15,237 nucleotides of DNA from Acetothermia bacterium UBA3571 (lineage in GTDB: Bacteria > Bipolaricaulota > Bipolaricaulia > Bipolaricaulales > Bipolaricaulaceae): contig DFNI01000017.1 of the NCBI GenBank assembly GCA_002375995.1, forward strand, positions 1 through 15,237, in the 5' to 3' direction. The notes below the pieces were generated by a model. It did no database searches. It saw nothing but the letters and a program-made list of their open reading frames with translations, and was not told where the DNA came from. This document shows positions 1 through 7,837 of the stretch, piece after piece; the stretch's first letter is position 1; every line of letters starts with the position of its first letter. Position numbers and translations under genes: made by a program.

Positions 1-276
1 CCCGTGCCGGCCCAGGGCGGAGAGGCAGTTGCCTAGGTTGTTGAGGCTGGTGGCGAGGTCGGGGAGGAAGCGGTCGGGGTTCTTCTGGGCCAGCTGGCGG
101 TAGAGGTCCACGGCCTCCCTTGTGGCCTCCAGGGCCTCCCCGTGCCGGCCCAGGGCGCTGAGGTCGCTTCCCAGGTTGTTGAGGCTGGTGGCGAGGTCGG
201 GGAGGAAGCGGTCGGGGTTCTTTTTCACAAGTTCGCGGTAGAGGTCCACGGCCTCTCTTGTGGCCTCCAGGGCCTC
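1..276. repeat. Two tandem 138-bp TPR-coding repeats, nearly identical in DNA
   Basis: Two full 138-bp units lie at 1-138 and 139-276, each beginning CCCGTGCCGGCCCAGGGCG. A diverged third unit starts at 277 and loses similarity after about 50-70 bases. Each unit encodes 46 residues on the minus strand, including NPDRFLPDLATSLNNLG and LGRHGEALEATREAVDLYR. The two full copies differ mainly around 18-34 of the unit (NCLS versus SDLS) and around 82-96 (RQLAQK versus RELVKK). The array probably continues past the left edge. Near-identity at the DNA level implies recent duplication or gene conversion. Confidence 0.9.
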
Positions 277-2391
277 CCCGTGCCGGCCCAGGGCGGAGAG
301 GGCCACGCCGAGGTTATTGAACCACAAGGCCCGGTCATGGTCCTCAGTGGCCCAATGGAGTCGGGCGCGGTAGTAGGCCACGAAGAGCTCCCGCAGTGCC
401 ACGGTGTGTTCCGGGCCCTCGGGCAGATGATGCTCCCATAGCCCCAGCCAGAGGGCGGCGGCCTCCTTGGGGAGGTCCCGGGCGGTTTCTTCCAACCAGT
501 CGGCCAGGGCCCGGGCCAAAAGCCGCCCGGCCTCGGGATGGACGTCGAACAGCCGCCTCAGCACCGGCAGGGCCCGGAAAGGGGCCACGAAGAACGGGTA
601 CCCTCTCACCTCTTCAATGTCCACCTTCCGGGATCGCGCCAGCACATCCCGAAGGCGCCCCCAAGCCTCGCGGAGCTCCTCCGCCGTGGGAAGCGCGGCC
701 CGGGCCAGCTCCCCCAGATCGCCGCGACGCGCCAGGACGAGATCCGCCAGCGGATCCGGGGCGATCGGCGGCAGCAGCCACCGGGACCCAGGGCCCAGCG
801 ACGGGAACAGGTCCGGGAGGACCCCGGCCAGCCAATCGGGGTCCACGGCGCGGCCCGTGGGATCCCTGCGCCGGAAGGGATAGTGCCCTTTCCAGAAGGC
901 AGCCACCTCCCCCGGGGTCCGGAACTTCCGGCCCAGAGTAGCGGCTATCAGGGCGACCTCGATGTGGTCCAGTGCATCGGCGATCAGCTCCCTGGACAGG
1001 CCACCGTTTCGCCGCAGCACCTTGCTCCATTTGTCCTTCTCCCAGCAGTCCCACACGTGCTCCAACACGGCCATTTCGCTTTTGCTTTGGGGCACCCGGC
1101 GCCCATAGGCGGCCAGAAGGCCGAGGAGCACGATGGCCAGGGGGCGCTGCGGCAGGGCCTCGGGCGGGTAGCCCACGGATTCCCCTGGGGCCTCCTCCCG
1201 GAGCGCGATGAAGGCCTCTTTGGCTCGTTCGAACAGGGAAACCCGATCGTCGGGCGAGAGTTCCGGCACTTCTTCGGCCCCGTTGAAAGCGGGGAGGACC
1301 GTTCCGGTCAGGAACGTGCTGAACCCGGGCTCCGCCTCCGCCAAGCCGATGAGCTCGCCGAGCCATTCCGGGTCGGGACGTGGCCGCATCAGGAAAATCA
1401 GGGCCACGGGCCGGCCGCGCGAACCCCCGGTTTCGTATAGCGCCCGGAAAACCGCCCTCAACGCGGCCTCGGGTAGGTGGTCCACGTAGTCCACCACGTA
1501 CAGGGTGGGGCGGGGAGGGACGAACAGGTGGCGGAGCACGGGCATGAGGTCCTTCTGGGGTTCACGGAGGCGCAGGAGCTCGGGGGTGAGGAAGAAGGCC
1601 TCCCAGCCCTGTCCGAGCAGCACCGCGGCGGTCTCCACCGCCAGCCGCGTCTTGCCCGCGCCGCCGGGGCCGCAAAGTACCCGCAGGCCGGCGCGACCGG
1701 GGCTTCCCCCGAGGCTTCGTGCCCACTCCACCAGCTCGTCCCGTAGGGCCCGGTGGCGCTTCCCGGTGAAGGGTACCAGCGCCAGGGGCGCCTTGAGCGC
1801 CGCGAAGCCGATGTCCCGCTGGGGGCCATGTACCAGCTCCTCCCTCGGGAGGCGCTCCCGCACCCGGGGGAGGCGCCACCACTCGAGGAAACGATCCAGC
1901 TTTTCCTCCAGGCGGCGCAGGGCCTCCACGTGTTCCTTGAAAAGCACGTCACGCACCGCATCGCGAAGCGCCTCTATCCTCCAGAGGGCATCCAACACAG
2001 AGGTGATGTAGAGCCGCGCGGCATGTGCCGCCGATTCTGGGTCCTCCACGCCGGGAATGGCCTTCATCTCCTCGCGGAGCTCGGCTTCCAGGGCTCCGGG
2101 GTCGCCGGTGGCCAGGGCGGCCCTAATGGCCTTCTCGAGGAAGGGGAGATCGTGGAGGGGCTGTTGGAGGAGGGCCTCGGCCAGGCGCTCCCAGCCGCGC
2201 TGTCTCGCTTCCTCGCGGAACGCCTCCTCGGCCCACGCCAAGGCCTCCTTCGCCTCTTCCCAAGCGCGGTGCTTTTTCAGACCATCGATCGCTAGGTTCA
2301 CCACATCCGCTGCTAAGGAGGCACCGGGCAAACCCGCGGCCCCCAAGGCGTGGAAGAAAATCCGCAGAATACGCTCGACGTCTACGGGCAT
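1..2391 (-). CDS. STAND/NB-ARC-like P-loop ATPase with C-terminal TPR repeats (partial, 3' end off window)
   Basis: The minus-strand frame is open from the ATG at 2391 to the window edge, giving 797 residues and no stop. Residues 1-235 are mostly helical and of unknown function. A Walker A motif, GPGGAGKT, lies at residues 241-248. A Walker B-like strand, TLYVVDYVDHL, follows near residues 296-306. After a long helical region, TPRs begin near residue 690 (FNNLGVALSALGRHGEALEA) and continue as 46-residue copies to the edge. This order (effector-like N-terminus, NTPase, repeat sensor) is that of STAND ATPases, which act as signalling or defence switches; the actual trigger and output cannot be read here. 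The frame stays open upstream of 2391, but a good promoter at 2410-2438 would start RNA near 2403, which supports this ATG. It is divergent from mgtE. The ATPase-plus-TPR call is firm; the biological role is unknown. Confidence 0.85.
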   Translation of the reverse strand, partial: MPVDVERILRIFFHALGAAGLPGASLAADVVNLAIDGLKKHRAWEEAKEALAWAEEAFREEARQRGWERLAEALLQQPLHDLPFLEKAIRAALATGDPGALEAELREEMKAIPGVEDPESAAHAARLYITSVLDALWRIEALRDAVRDVLFKEHVEALRRLEEKLDRFLEWWRLPRVRERLPREELVHGPQRDIGFAALKAPLALVPFTGKRHRALRDELVEWARSLGGSPGRAGLRVLCGPGGAGKTRLAVETAAVLLGQGWEAFFLTPELLRLREPQKDLMPVLRHLFVPPRPTLYVVDYVDHLPEAALRAVFRALYETGGSRGRPVALIFLMRPRPDPEWLGELIGLAEAEPGFSTFLTGTVLPAFNGAEEVPELSPDDRVSLFERAKEAFIALREEAPGESVGYPPEALPQRPLAIVLLGLLAAYGRRVPQSKSEMAVLEHVWDCWEKDKWSKVLRRNGGLSRELIADALDHIEVALIAATLGRKFRTPGEVAAFWKGHYPFRRRDPTGRAVDPDWLAGVLPDLFPSLGPGSRWLLPPIAPDPLADLVLARRGDLGELARAALPTAEELREAWGRLRDVLARSRKVDIEEVRGYPFFVAPFRALPVLRRLFDVHPEAGRLLARALADWLEETARDLPKEAAALWLGLWEHHLPEGPEHTVALRELFVAYYRARLHWATEDHDRALWFNNLGVALSALGRHGEALEATREAVDLYRELVKKNPDRFLPDLATSLNNLGSDLSALGRHGEALEATREAVDLYRQLAQKNPDRFLPDLATSLNNLGNCLSALGRHG

Positions 2392-2409
2392 CGTCTTCCA
2401 CCGACTCCC

Positions 2410-2438
2410 ATAATAGAAGACGGCAAAAACCGCGACAA
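2410..2438 (-). promoter_or_regulatory. Candidate sigma70-type promoter of the TPR ATPase gene
   Basis: On the minus strand, TTGTCG (2438-2433, 4 of 6 to TTGACA) is followed after exactly 17 bp by TATTAT (2415-2410, 5 of 6 to TATAAT). Transcription would start near 2403. That leaves a leader of about 12 nt before the ATG at 2391, containing a weak GGAAG. The match and spacing are good for such a GC-rich background; it is not proven experimentally. Confidence 0.55.
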
Positions 2439-2550
2439 ACTCGGGAAAGATCGGGATAGCGCCGTCGCGAGCAGCTGAACGCAAAAGCGCTTCCCCCGCC
2501 CTGGATCGGAGACGTGGGAGGGTTAAGGTGTCGGCGCGGGGCGATCGCAC

Positions 2551-3912
2551 ATGGGCGACCGAGGAGCGGTGCCGAGGGAAGACGAGGTCATCAGGGCGAG
2601 GGAGTTCCTTTCCCGGAGGGATTGGCGAGGCCTGCGGGGGTTCCTGAGCTCGTTCCCCCCGCCGGATATCGCCGAGATCCTGGCCGAGTTGCCCGAGGAG
2701 GAGATGGTGATCGCGTTCCGCCTCCTCCCCCGGGAGCTGGCCGCCGATGTGTTCGCCGAGCTAGAGGTGGAGCGGGAAGAAGCCCTCCTCGAGCGGCTGC
2801 GGGACCGCAAGCTCCTGGAGGTCCTCTTGGAGCTCCCCCCGGATGAGCGCACCGAGCTCCTGGAGGAGCTCCCCGGCCGGCTCACCCAGAAGCTCCTCAA
2901 CATCCTTCCACCCGACGAGCGACAGGAGGCCCTGAAGCTTCTGGGGTATCCCGAGAACTCCGTGGGGCGGCTGATGACCCCCGATTACGTGGCCCTAAAA
3001 CCCTACTGGAGCATCGAAGTGGCTTTAGATCACATACGCCGCTTTGGCCACGACGCCGAGACGGTGAACATGGTATATGTGGTGGACGAGCGTTGGCGCC
3101 TTCTCGATGACATCCCCCTGCGCCGGGTGATCCTCGCCTCCCCAGAGCAGGACGTGGCCTCCATCATGGACCACCACTTCGTGGCCATCGAGGCCCACGC
3201 CGACCAAGAAGAGGCCATCCGCCTCATGGAGAAGTACGATCTCATCGCCCTCCCCGTGGTGGATCGAGACGGGGTGTTGCTGGGGATCGTGACCGTGGAC
3301 GACATCATGGACGTGTTGGAGGAGGAGTTCACCGAGGACGTGCAAAAGGGGGCCAGCGTTGTGCCGTTGGGGACAAGTTACACCACGGTTTCCACCTTCG
3401 CCCTTTTCCGCAAGCGGGTGGTGTGGCTTCTCCTTTTAGCCCTGGCGGGGTTCCTTTCGGGAAGCGTCATCTCCGCGTTCGAAGGGGTGCTGGGGAAGGT
3501 GATCGCCCTGGCGGCGTTCATCCCGGTGCTCATCGATACGGGCGGAAACACCGGGACGCAGTCGGCTACCCTCGTCATCCGCGCCCTGGCCACGGGGGAG
3601 CTGACGCTCAGGCGTTGGGCCTCGGTGGTGGCCAAGGAGTCATCGGTGGGGGTGCTCCTGGGGACGGCGCTTGGGGGGATCCTCTACCTTTGGAGCTACA
3701 TCTGGAAAGGTGATCCCCGGGTGAGCGTGGCCGTGGGGCTGGCGGTGGTGTTCATCGTGCTTTTCGCCAACCTCGTGGGAAGCCTCCTTCCCCTCCTCAT
3801 CACCAGGCTCAGGCTCGATCCGGCCGTGGTGAGCAGCCCCCTGATCACCACCGTGATGGACGTCACGGGCTTGCTCATCTACTTCGGCATCGCCACCGCG
3901 ATCCTTACCTGA
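2551..3912 (+). CDS. mgtE: MgtE-type Mg2+ channel/transporter
   Basis: The 453-residue protein has the full MgtE layout. An N-terminal helical superhelix domain covers about residues 1-130 (PPDIAEILAELPEEE and repeated leucine/glutamate helices). Two CBS domains follow (about 135-260; LMTPDYVALKP, then ALPVVDRDGVLLGIVTVDD). The C-terminal membrane domain has about five hydrophobic segments from residue 288 on. The family motif DTGGNTGTQSAT is present, as is an acidic residue in the last helix (D437 in MDVTGLLIYF) matching the pore aspartate of Thermus MgtE. The family is a Mg2+-gated channel in the inner membrane. An in-frame stop at 2524 limits the 5' end. ATG 2551 lacks a clear SD; GTG 2569 after GAGGAG is an alternative, but that spacing is only 2 nt. 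It is divergent from the ATPase gene and is followed by the moaB operon after 47 bp. Confidence 0.95.
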   Translation: MGDRGAVPREDEVIRAREFLSRRDWRGLRGFLSSFPPPDIAEILAELPEEEMVIAFRLLPRELAADVFAELEVEREEALLERLRDRKLLEVLLELPPDERTELLEELPGRLTQKLLNILPPDERQEALKLLGYPENSVGRLMTPDYVALKPYWSIEVALDHIRRFGHDAETVNMVYVVDERWRLLDDIPLRRVILASPEQDVASIMDHHFVAIEAHADQEEAIRLMEKYDLIALPVVDRDGVLLGIVTVDDIMDVLEEEFTEDVQKGASVVPLGTSYTTVSTFALFRKRVVWLLLLALAGFLSGSVISAFEGVLGKVIALAAFIPVLIDTGGNTGTQSATLVIRALATGELTLRRWASVVAKESSVGVLLGTALGGILYLWSYIWKGDPRVSVAVGLAVVFIVLFANLVGSLLPLLITRLRLDPAVVSSPLITTVMDVTGLLIYFGIATAILT

Positions 3913-3928
3913 GGATCAGGCTGGCGCC

Positions 3929-3951
3929 CGGCCCTAGGAGGGCCGTATACT
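3929..3951 (+). promoter_or_regulatory. Candidate moaB operon promoter with dyad in the spacer
   Basis: A -10-like TATACT (3946-3951, 5 of 6) ends 8 nt before the moaB ATG. The 17 bp just upstream (3929-3945) form an inverted repeat, CGGCCC-TAGGA-GGGCCG. The position expected for the -35 box (3923-3928, GGCGCC) is a poor match. A perfect 10-bp palindrome, TCCCGCGGGA, follows at 3951-3960 and reaches the A of the start codon. The spacer dyad looks like an operator for a repressor or a MerR-like activator. It could instead be a weak terminator stem after mgtE, but no T-tract follows. Confidence 0.4.
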
Positions 3952-3959
3952 CCCGCGGG

Positions 3960-4469
3960 ATGCATACGCATGAGGAGTGTTTGGCGGAAAGGGTGAGGGT
4001 TTACGTCCTCACCATAAGCGACACCCGAACCCCGGAGACCGATGAAAGCGGCCACCTGATTGCCGAGGCCCTCCGGCGGGCCGGCCACGAGGTCAGGGGG
4101 TACACAGTGGTCCCCGATGAGCTCGAGAGGATCCGGGCGGCCCTGGAGGTGGCCCTGGCGGATCCTGGGGTGGACGCGGTGATCGTCAACGGGGGGACCG
4201 GCATCGCCCCCAGAGACGTCACCCCCGAGGCCATTTCCCCCCTCCTGGAACGGGAGCTCCCCGGGTTCGGGGAGGCCTTCCGCCGGCTGAGCTTCGAGGA
4301 AATCGGCCCTAGGGCACTCCTTTCCCGGGCCACCGCCGGCATCGCCAACGGGAAGCTCGTGTTCGCCCTGCCCGGTTCCCCCCATGGGGTCTCGTTGGCG
4401 GTGAAGGAGCTCATCATCCCCATGCTCGGGCACGCGGTCTTCGAGCTGCGGAGGAAAGATGCCCGCTAG
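3960..4469 (+). CDS. moaB: Molybdopterin adenylyltransferase, MoaB/Mog family
   Basis: This 169-residue protein is a single MoCF-biosynthesis domain of normal family length. Family motifs are TISDTRTPETDESG near the N-terminus, NGGTGIAPRDVTPEAI in the middle (substrate-binding GGTG and the conserved Asp), LSRATAGI and FALPGSP near the C-terminus. In many prokaryotes lacking MogA, MoaB activates molybdopterin by adenylylation with ATP, giving MPT-AMP for MoeA. No mogA is seen in the window, so that role is likely here. ATG 3960 is the only start in frame after mgtE. AGGAGG at 3936-3941 is 17 nt too far upstream to serve it, and the -10 box ends 8 nt before the ATG, so a leaderless mRNA is likely. 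It overlaps moaA by 11 bp as first gene of the operon. Confidence 0.93.
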   Translation: MHTHEECLAERVRVYVLTISDTRTPETDESGHLIAEALRRAGHEVRGYTVVPDELERIRAALEVALADPGVDAVIVNGGTGIAPRDVTPEAISPLLERELPGFGEAFRRLSFEEIGPRALLSRATAGIANGKLVFALPGSPHGVSLAVKELIIPMLGHAVFELRRKDAR

Positions 4470-5430
4470 GTCCCGGCGGAAGATCGAGTACCTCCGGGTC
4501 TCGGTGGGGGACCGCTGTGATCTGCGTTGTATCTACTGCCGATCCGCATCTCCCGAGCTTCACCCCAAAGGGGAGATCCTGAGCTTCGAGGAGATCGTGG
4601 AGGTGGTGCGGGTAGCCTCGGAGTTCGGGGTGCGGCGGGTGCGCCTCACCGGGGGGGAGCCGCTCCTTAGGCGGGACATTGTGCGGTTGGTGGAGCTCCT
4701 GCGGGAGCGGTGCGACCTCCAGGACCTCTCCCTGACCACCAACGGGACCCGGCTCGCCCGCATGGCCCGGGAGCTAAAGCGCGCGGGGCTCGACCGGGTG
4801 AACGTGAGCCTGGATAGCTTGAAGCCCGAACGGTTTCGGGCCCTCACCCGAGGCGGCGATCTGAAGGCCGTCCTTGTGGGGATCGAGCGGGCGGCGGCGG
4901 TCGGGCTCACTCCGGTGAAGGTGAACACGGTGATCATGCGGGGGGTGAACGATGATGAAGCCCCGGAGCTCGTGCGTTTCGCGCTCGAGCGGGGGTTCAT
5001 CCTCCGGTTCATCGAGCTCATGCCGGTGGGGGAGGCGGTGCGGAATGGCCTTTGGCGACGGGCCTTCGTGGGGGCTGGGGAGATCCGGGCGCTTCTTTCC
5101 CGGGAGTTTCTCCTCGTTCCTGATACCGGTGCGGAGGGAGGCGGGCCGGCCCGTTACTTCCGGGTCGAGGGCCTGCCCGGAAAGGTAGGGTTCATCACCG
5201 CCATCTCGCGCCCCTTCTGTGCCGAGTGCAACCGCCTGCGGGTGACGGCCACGGGGGAGCTTCGGCCATGTCTCGCCTTCGATTCGGGGATACCGCTTCG
5301 GGAGGCCCTTAGGCGTGGTGATCGCGACGCAGTGCGGGAGGCCTTCGCCGCCGCCATCGAGGGGAAACCCCCGGGCCACCGCTGGCACGAGGTTCCCACC
5401 CGCACCGGGATGGACGAGCTGGGAGGTTGA
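4459..5430 (+). CDS. moaA: GTP 3',8-cyclase (radical SAM), MoaA
   Basis: MoaA cyclises GTP to 3',8-cyclo-GTP, the first step of cofactor synthesis. The 323-residue protein has the radical SAM cluster CDLRCIYC (C20, C24, C27), the SAM-binding LTGGEPLLR, and the second cluster site FCAECNRLRVTATGELRPCL (C254, C257, C271). It ends in Gly-Gly (MDELGG), the C-terminal tail known to be needed for MoaA activity. All key residues are therefore present and the length is typical (about 320-340). The ATG has a good SD, GGAGG about 5 nt upstream inside the end of moaB, and overlaps that gene by 11 bp. moeA1 follows within 2 nt (or overlaps, if its TTG start is used). Confidence 0.97.
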   Translation: MPARSRRKIEYLRVSVGDRCDLRCIYCRSASPELHPKGEILSFEEIVEVVRVASEFGVRRVRLTGGEPLLRRDIVRLVELLRERCDLQDLSLTTNGTRLARMARELKRAGLDRVNVSLDSLKPERFRALTRGGDLKAVLVGIERAAAVGLTPVKVNTVIMRGVNDDEAPELVRFALERGFILRFIELMPVGEAVRNGLWRRAFVGAGEIRALLSREFLLVPDTGAEGGGPARYFRVEGLPGKVGFITAISRPFCAECNRLRVTATGELRPCLAFDSGIPLREALRRGDRDAVREAFAAAIEGKPPGHRWHEVPTRTGMDELGG

Positions 5431-5432
5431 GG

Positions 5433-6641
5433 ATGCTCCGGATGATCACTCTTCCCGAGGCCCTCCCGTTGATCCGGGAGGCCTTTCGGCCGTCGGAAGA
5501 GACCGAGGAGGTGCGCACCGCGGAGGCCTGTGGGAGGGTGCTTGCCCGAGAGCTCATCGCCCCCGAGGACCTCCCGGGCTTTCCCCGGTCCACCATGGAC
5601 GGGTACGCCGTCCGCGCCGCCGACACTTTCGGGGCCAGCGAGACGACCCCCGTGAGGCTGGCGCTGGCGGGGGAGATCCGGATCGGGAAGCCCCCGCCGG
5701 GCCCGCTGGGGGAGGGGGAGGCCATGGCCATCCCCACGGGGGGCTTCCTCCCCGAAGGGGCTGACGCGGTGGTGATGCTGGAGGACACGGAGGTGAAGGG
5801 CGACGTGGTCCTCGTCTATTCCCCGGTGGCCCCGGGGGAGAACGTAATCGGCCCCCGGGACGATATCGCCGCAGGGGAGGTGTTGTTTTCCCGGGGGCAT
5901 CGCCTCCGGCCCCCGGACATCGGGGCCCTCACTGGACTCGGGATCCCGGAAGTCCCGGTGGTCCGACGTCCCCGGGCCGCCATCCTCGCCACCGGGGAGG
6001 AGATTGTCCCCCCCGAGGTCCGCCCCGGCCCGGGCCAGGTCCGGGATATCAACTCTTACACCCTGAGCTCCCTCCTCGAGGATGCAGGGGCGATGCCCGC
6101 CCTTTTCGGCATCGTCCCCGACTCCGAGGAGGGACTCCGGGGCGCCCTCGAGGAGGCATTGGAGGCGGCGGACTTGGTGGTGATCTCGGGGGGATCCTCG
6201 GTGGGGGTCCGGGACGTGACCCAGGCGGTCCTGGAGGGGCTGGGGGAGGTGCTCCTGCAGGGGCTGCGGATGAAGCCGGGCAAGCCCACCATCATCGCCC
6301 GCGTGGCGGGGAAGCCGGTGATAGGCTGTCCGGGACACCCCGTCTCCGCGTTCGTGGTGGGGGCAAAGGTGATCGTGCCGGTGGTGGAGCGGCTCCTGGG
6401 GGTGAGCAACCCGCTCCCGCGTCCCCGGGTCCGGGCCGTCCTGGCGGAAAGCGTCACTTCGGCCAAGGGAAGGCGGGAGTTCGTGCGGGTGCGGCTCGAA
6501 GGGGAAGAACCCCGGGCCGTGCCCCTTGTGGCTGAATCGGCGGTGATCTCGAGCCTCGCCCGGGCCCACGGCCTTATCGAGGTTCCCGAGGACACCGAGG
6601 GCCTGGAGGCCGGAGCCGAGGTGTGGGTGGAGCTATGGTGA
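5433..6641 (+). CDS. moeA: Molybdopterin molybdenumtransferase, first MoeA paralogue
   Basis: MoeA inserts molybdate or tungstate into adenylylated molybdopterin. The 402-residue protein has the usual layout: MoeA N-terminal region with STMDGYAVRAADTFGAS, then the MoCF domain with ISGGSSVGVRDVT (glycine loop plus catalytic Asp), MKPGKPTI and GCPGHPVSAFV, then the C-terminal beta domain (REFVRVRLEGEEP). This is the canonical form, close to the GGxSxGxxD signature. ATG 5433 is preferred because GGGAGG ends 6 nt upstream. TTG 5427 would add two residues and overlap moaA, and ATG 5442 is also possible. It overlaps moeA2 by 4-7 bp. Whether this copy handles Mo, W or both cannot be seen. Confidence 0.95.
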   Translation: MLRMITLPEALPLIREAFRPSEETEEVRTAEACGRVLARELIAPEDLPGFPRSTMDGYAVRAADTFGASETTPVRLALAGEIRIGKPPPGPLGEGEAMAIPTGGFLPEGADAVVMLEDTEVKGDVVLVYSPVAPGENVIGPRDDIAAGEVLFSRGHRLRPPDIGALTGLGIPEVPVVRRPRAAILATGEEIVPPEVRPGPGQVRDINSYTLSSLLEDAGAMPALFGIVPDSEEGLRGALEEALEAADLVVISGGSSVGVRDVTQAVLEGLGEVLLQGLRMKPGKPTIIARVAGKPVIGCPGHPVSAFVVGAKVIVPVVERLLGVSNPLPRPRVRAVLAESVTSAKGRREFVRVRLEGEEPRAVPLVAESAVISSLARAHGLIEVPEDTEGLEAGAEVWVELW

Positions 6642-7837
6642 GAAGGAGGTACCTCGAGCTGGTCCCCTTGGCTGAGGCCAGGGAGCGGTTCCTCAGGGTC
6701 TGCGAGGAGCTCGGGCTCCTCATGTCCCGGGAGGAGGAGTTGGAGCCCCGGGAGGCCTTGGGGCGCGTAGCCAGCCGGGAGGTGCGCGCCCGGAACCCGC
6801 TTCCGCCCGTCCCCTGCGCCGCCATGGACGGGTACGCGGTGCGGAGTGCCGACACCTTCGGCGCTAAGCCCGCCTCCCCGCTGCTCCTAGAAGAAGGGAA
6901 GTTCCTCCCGGTGGACACGGGGAATCCGGTTCCGTCCCCGTTCGACGCCGTGGTGCCCGTGGAGGAGGCAGACGAGGTCTCCGGTGGGATCCGGGTACGT
7001 CGGGCCGTGGCGCCGGGACAGCACGTGCGGGCTGCCGGCGAGGATTTCCCTGAAGGGGCCACGGTGGTCCCCGCGGGGAGGGTCTTCGGGCCCGCGGAGG
7101 TCGCCGCCTGCCTCGCCACGGGGAACCTCCGGGTATGGGTGAAGCGCTGCCCCAGGTTCCTCTTCATCCCCACCGGCTCGGAGCTCGTCCCCCCGGGCGC
7201 CCCGCTCCGGGAGGGCGGGGTTTACGAGACGAACTCCGTCCTCTTCCAAGGCTATGTAGAGCGGTGGGGCGGGGAGGTCACGGTCCACCCCATCGTCCCG
7301 GACGAGCCGGGGCTACTGGAGCGGGCCCTGCGTGACGCCTTGGAGGAGGATTACGACCTCATCTGCATCTGTGCCGGATCCTCCAAGGGCAGGGGGGACC
7401 ACACCCCCGAGCTCCTCTCCCGCCTCGGGGAAGTAGCCTTCCACGGGGTGGCCATGGCCCCGGGGAAGCCCACCCTCTTCGGCGTCGCGGCGGGGAAGCC
7501 GATCCTGGGGCTTCCCGGATATCCGGTCTCCCTCTGGGTTTCCATGATGCAGTTCGTGAGGCCTCTCCTGGAGGAGTACTACGGCGTTCCCCTGGCGCGG
7601 GGGGAGCGGGTGGAGGGGTTGCTCGCGCGGCGGATCCGCTCCCCGTTGGGGACGCGGGAGTTCGTGCGGGTGCGGATAGAGGAGGACTCTGGCGACGCCC
7701 GGATAACGCCCCTCCCGGGGGGCTCGAGCCGTCTCTCCACCCTGGTTTCCGCCGACGGGATCCTGGAGGTCCCCGAGGAGGTGGAGTTCATCCCCCAAGG
7801 GGAGCCGGTGGAGGTGGAGCGGCTTCCCCCTTGGTGA
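6635..7837 (+). CDS. Second MoeA paralogue (Mo/W insertion family)
   Basis: The protein is 400 residues long and shares the MoeA domain order with its upstream neighbour: VPCAAMDGYAVRSADTFGAK, a MoCF domain with PTGSELVPPG and NSVLFQGYV, then APGKPTLFGVAAGKP and GLPGYPVSLWV, and a C-terminal beta domain (REFVRVRIEE). Its glycine loop is CAGSSKGRGDHT, the AGSSxGxxDxT form found in a divergent MoeA clade often fused to a periplasmic-binding-like domain. No such fusion is present here. The start lies in ATGGTGA at 6635-6641: ATG 6635 is given, but GTG 6638 (a GTGA overlap with the moeA1 stop) has better SD spacing from GGTGGAG. The last 50 bp overlap the end of tupC on the other strand. The function is probably metal insertion, perhaps selective for W versus Mo, which is inference. 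Confidence 0.9.
   Translation: MVRRRYLELVPLAEARERFLRVCEELGLLMSREEELEPREALGRVASREVRARNPLPPVPCAAMDGYAVRSADTFGAKPASPLLLEEGKFLPVDTGNPVPSPFDAVVPVEEADEVSGGIRVRRAVAPGQHVRAAGEDFPEGATVVPAGRVFGPAEVAACLATGNLRVWVKRCPRFLFIPTGSELVPPGAPLREGGVYETNSVLFQGYVERWGGEVTVHPIVPDEPGLLERALRDALEEDYDLICICAGSSKGRGDHTPELLSRLGEVAFHGVAMAPGKPTLFGVAAGKPILGLPGYPVSLWVSMMQFVRPLLEEYYGVPLARGERVEGLLARRIRSPLGTREFVRVRIEEDSGDARITPLPGGSSRLSTLVSADGILEVPEEVEFIPQGEPVEVERLPPW

Noticed and set aside
1..276. CRISPR-like array
   Set aside because: The 138-bp units are contiguous, in frame and encode TPRs; there are no spacers.
538..1440. Long plus-strand open frame opposite the TPR ATPase
   Set aside because: It is Pro/Gly/Arg-rich with no motif and is the GC-driven shadow of the minus-strand gene, which has Walker motifs and TPRs.
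2392..2550. Mg2+-sensing (M-box) riboswitch upstream of mgtE
   Set aside because: I could not find the M-box paired elements or a terminator/anti-terminator, and part of this 159-bp gap is taken by the divergent promoter.
3929..3945. Intrinsic terminator for mgtE
   Set aside because: The stem is only 6 bp and is followed by TATACTCC rather than a T-tract; it fits a promoter-spacer dyad better.
3913..3959. Molybdenum-cofactor riboswitch before the moa operon
   Set aside because: The gap is only 47 bp and the predicted transcript begins at or near the ATG.
5154..6569. A 471-residue minus-strand open frame across moaA/moeA1
   Set aside because: It is low-complexity (His/Pro/Arg/Gly) antisense sequence over two well-recognised genes.
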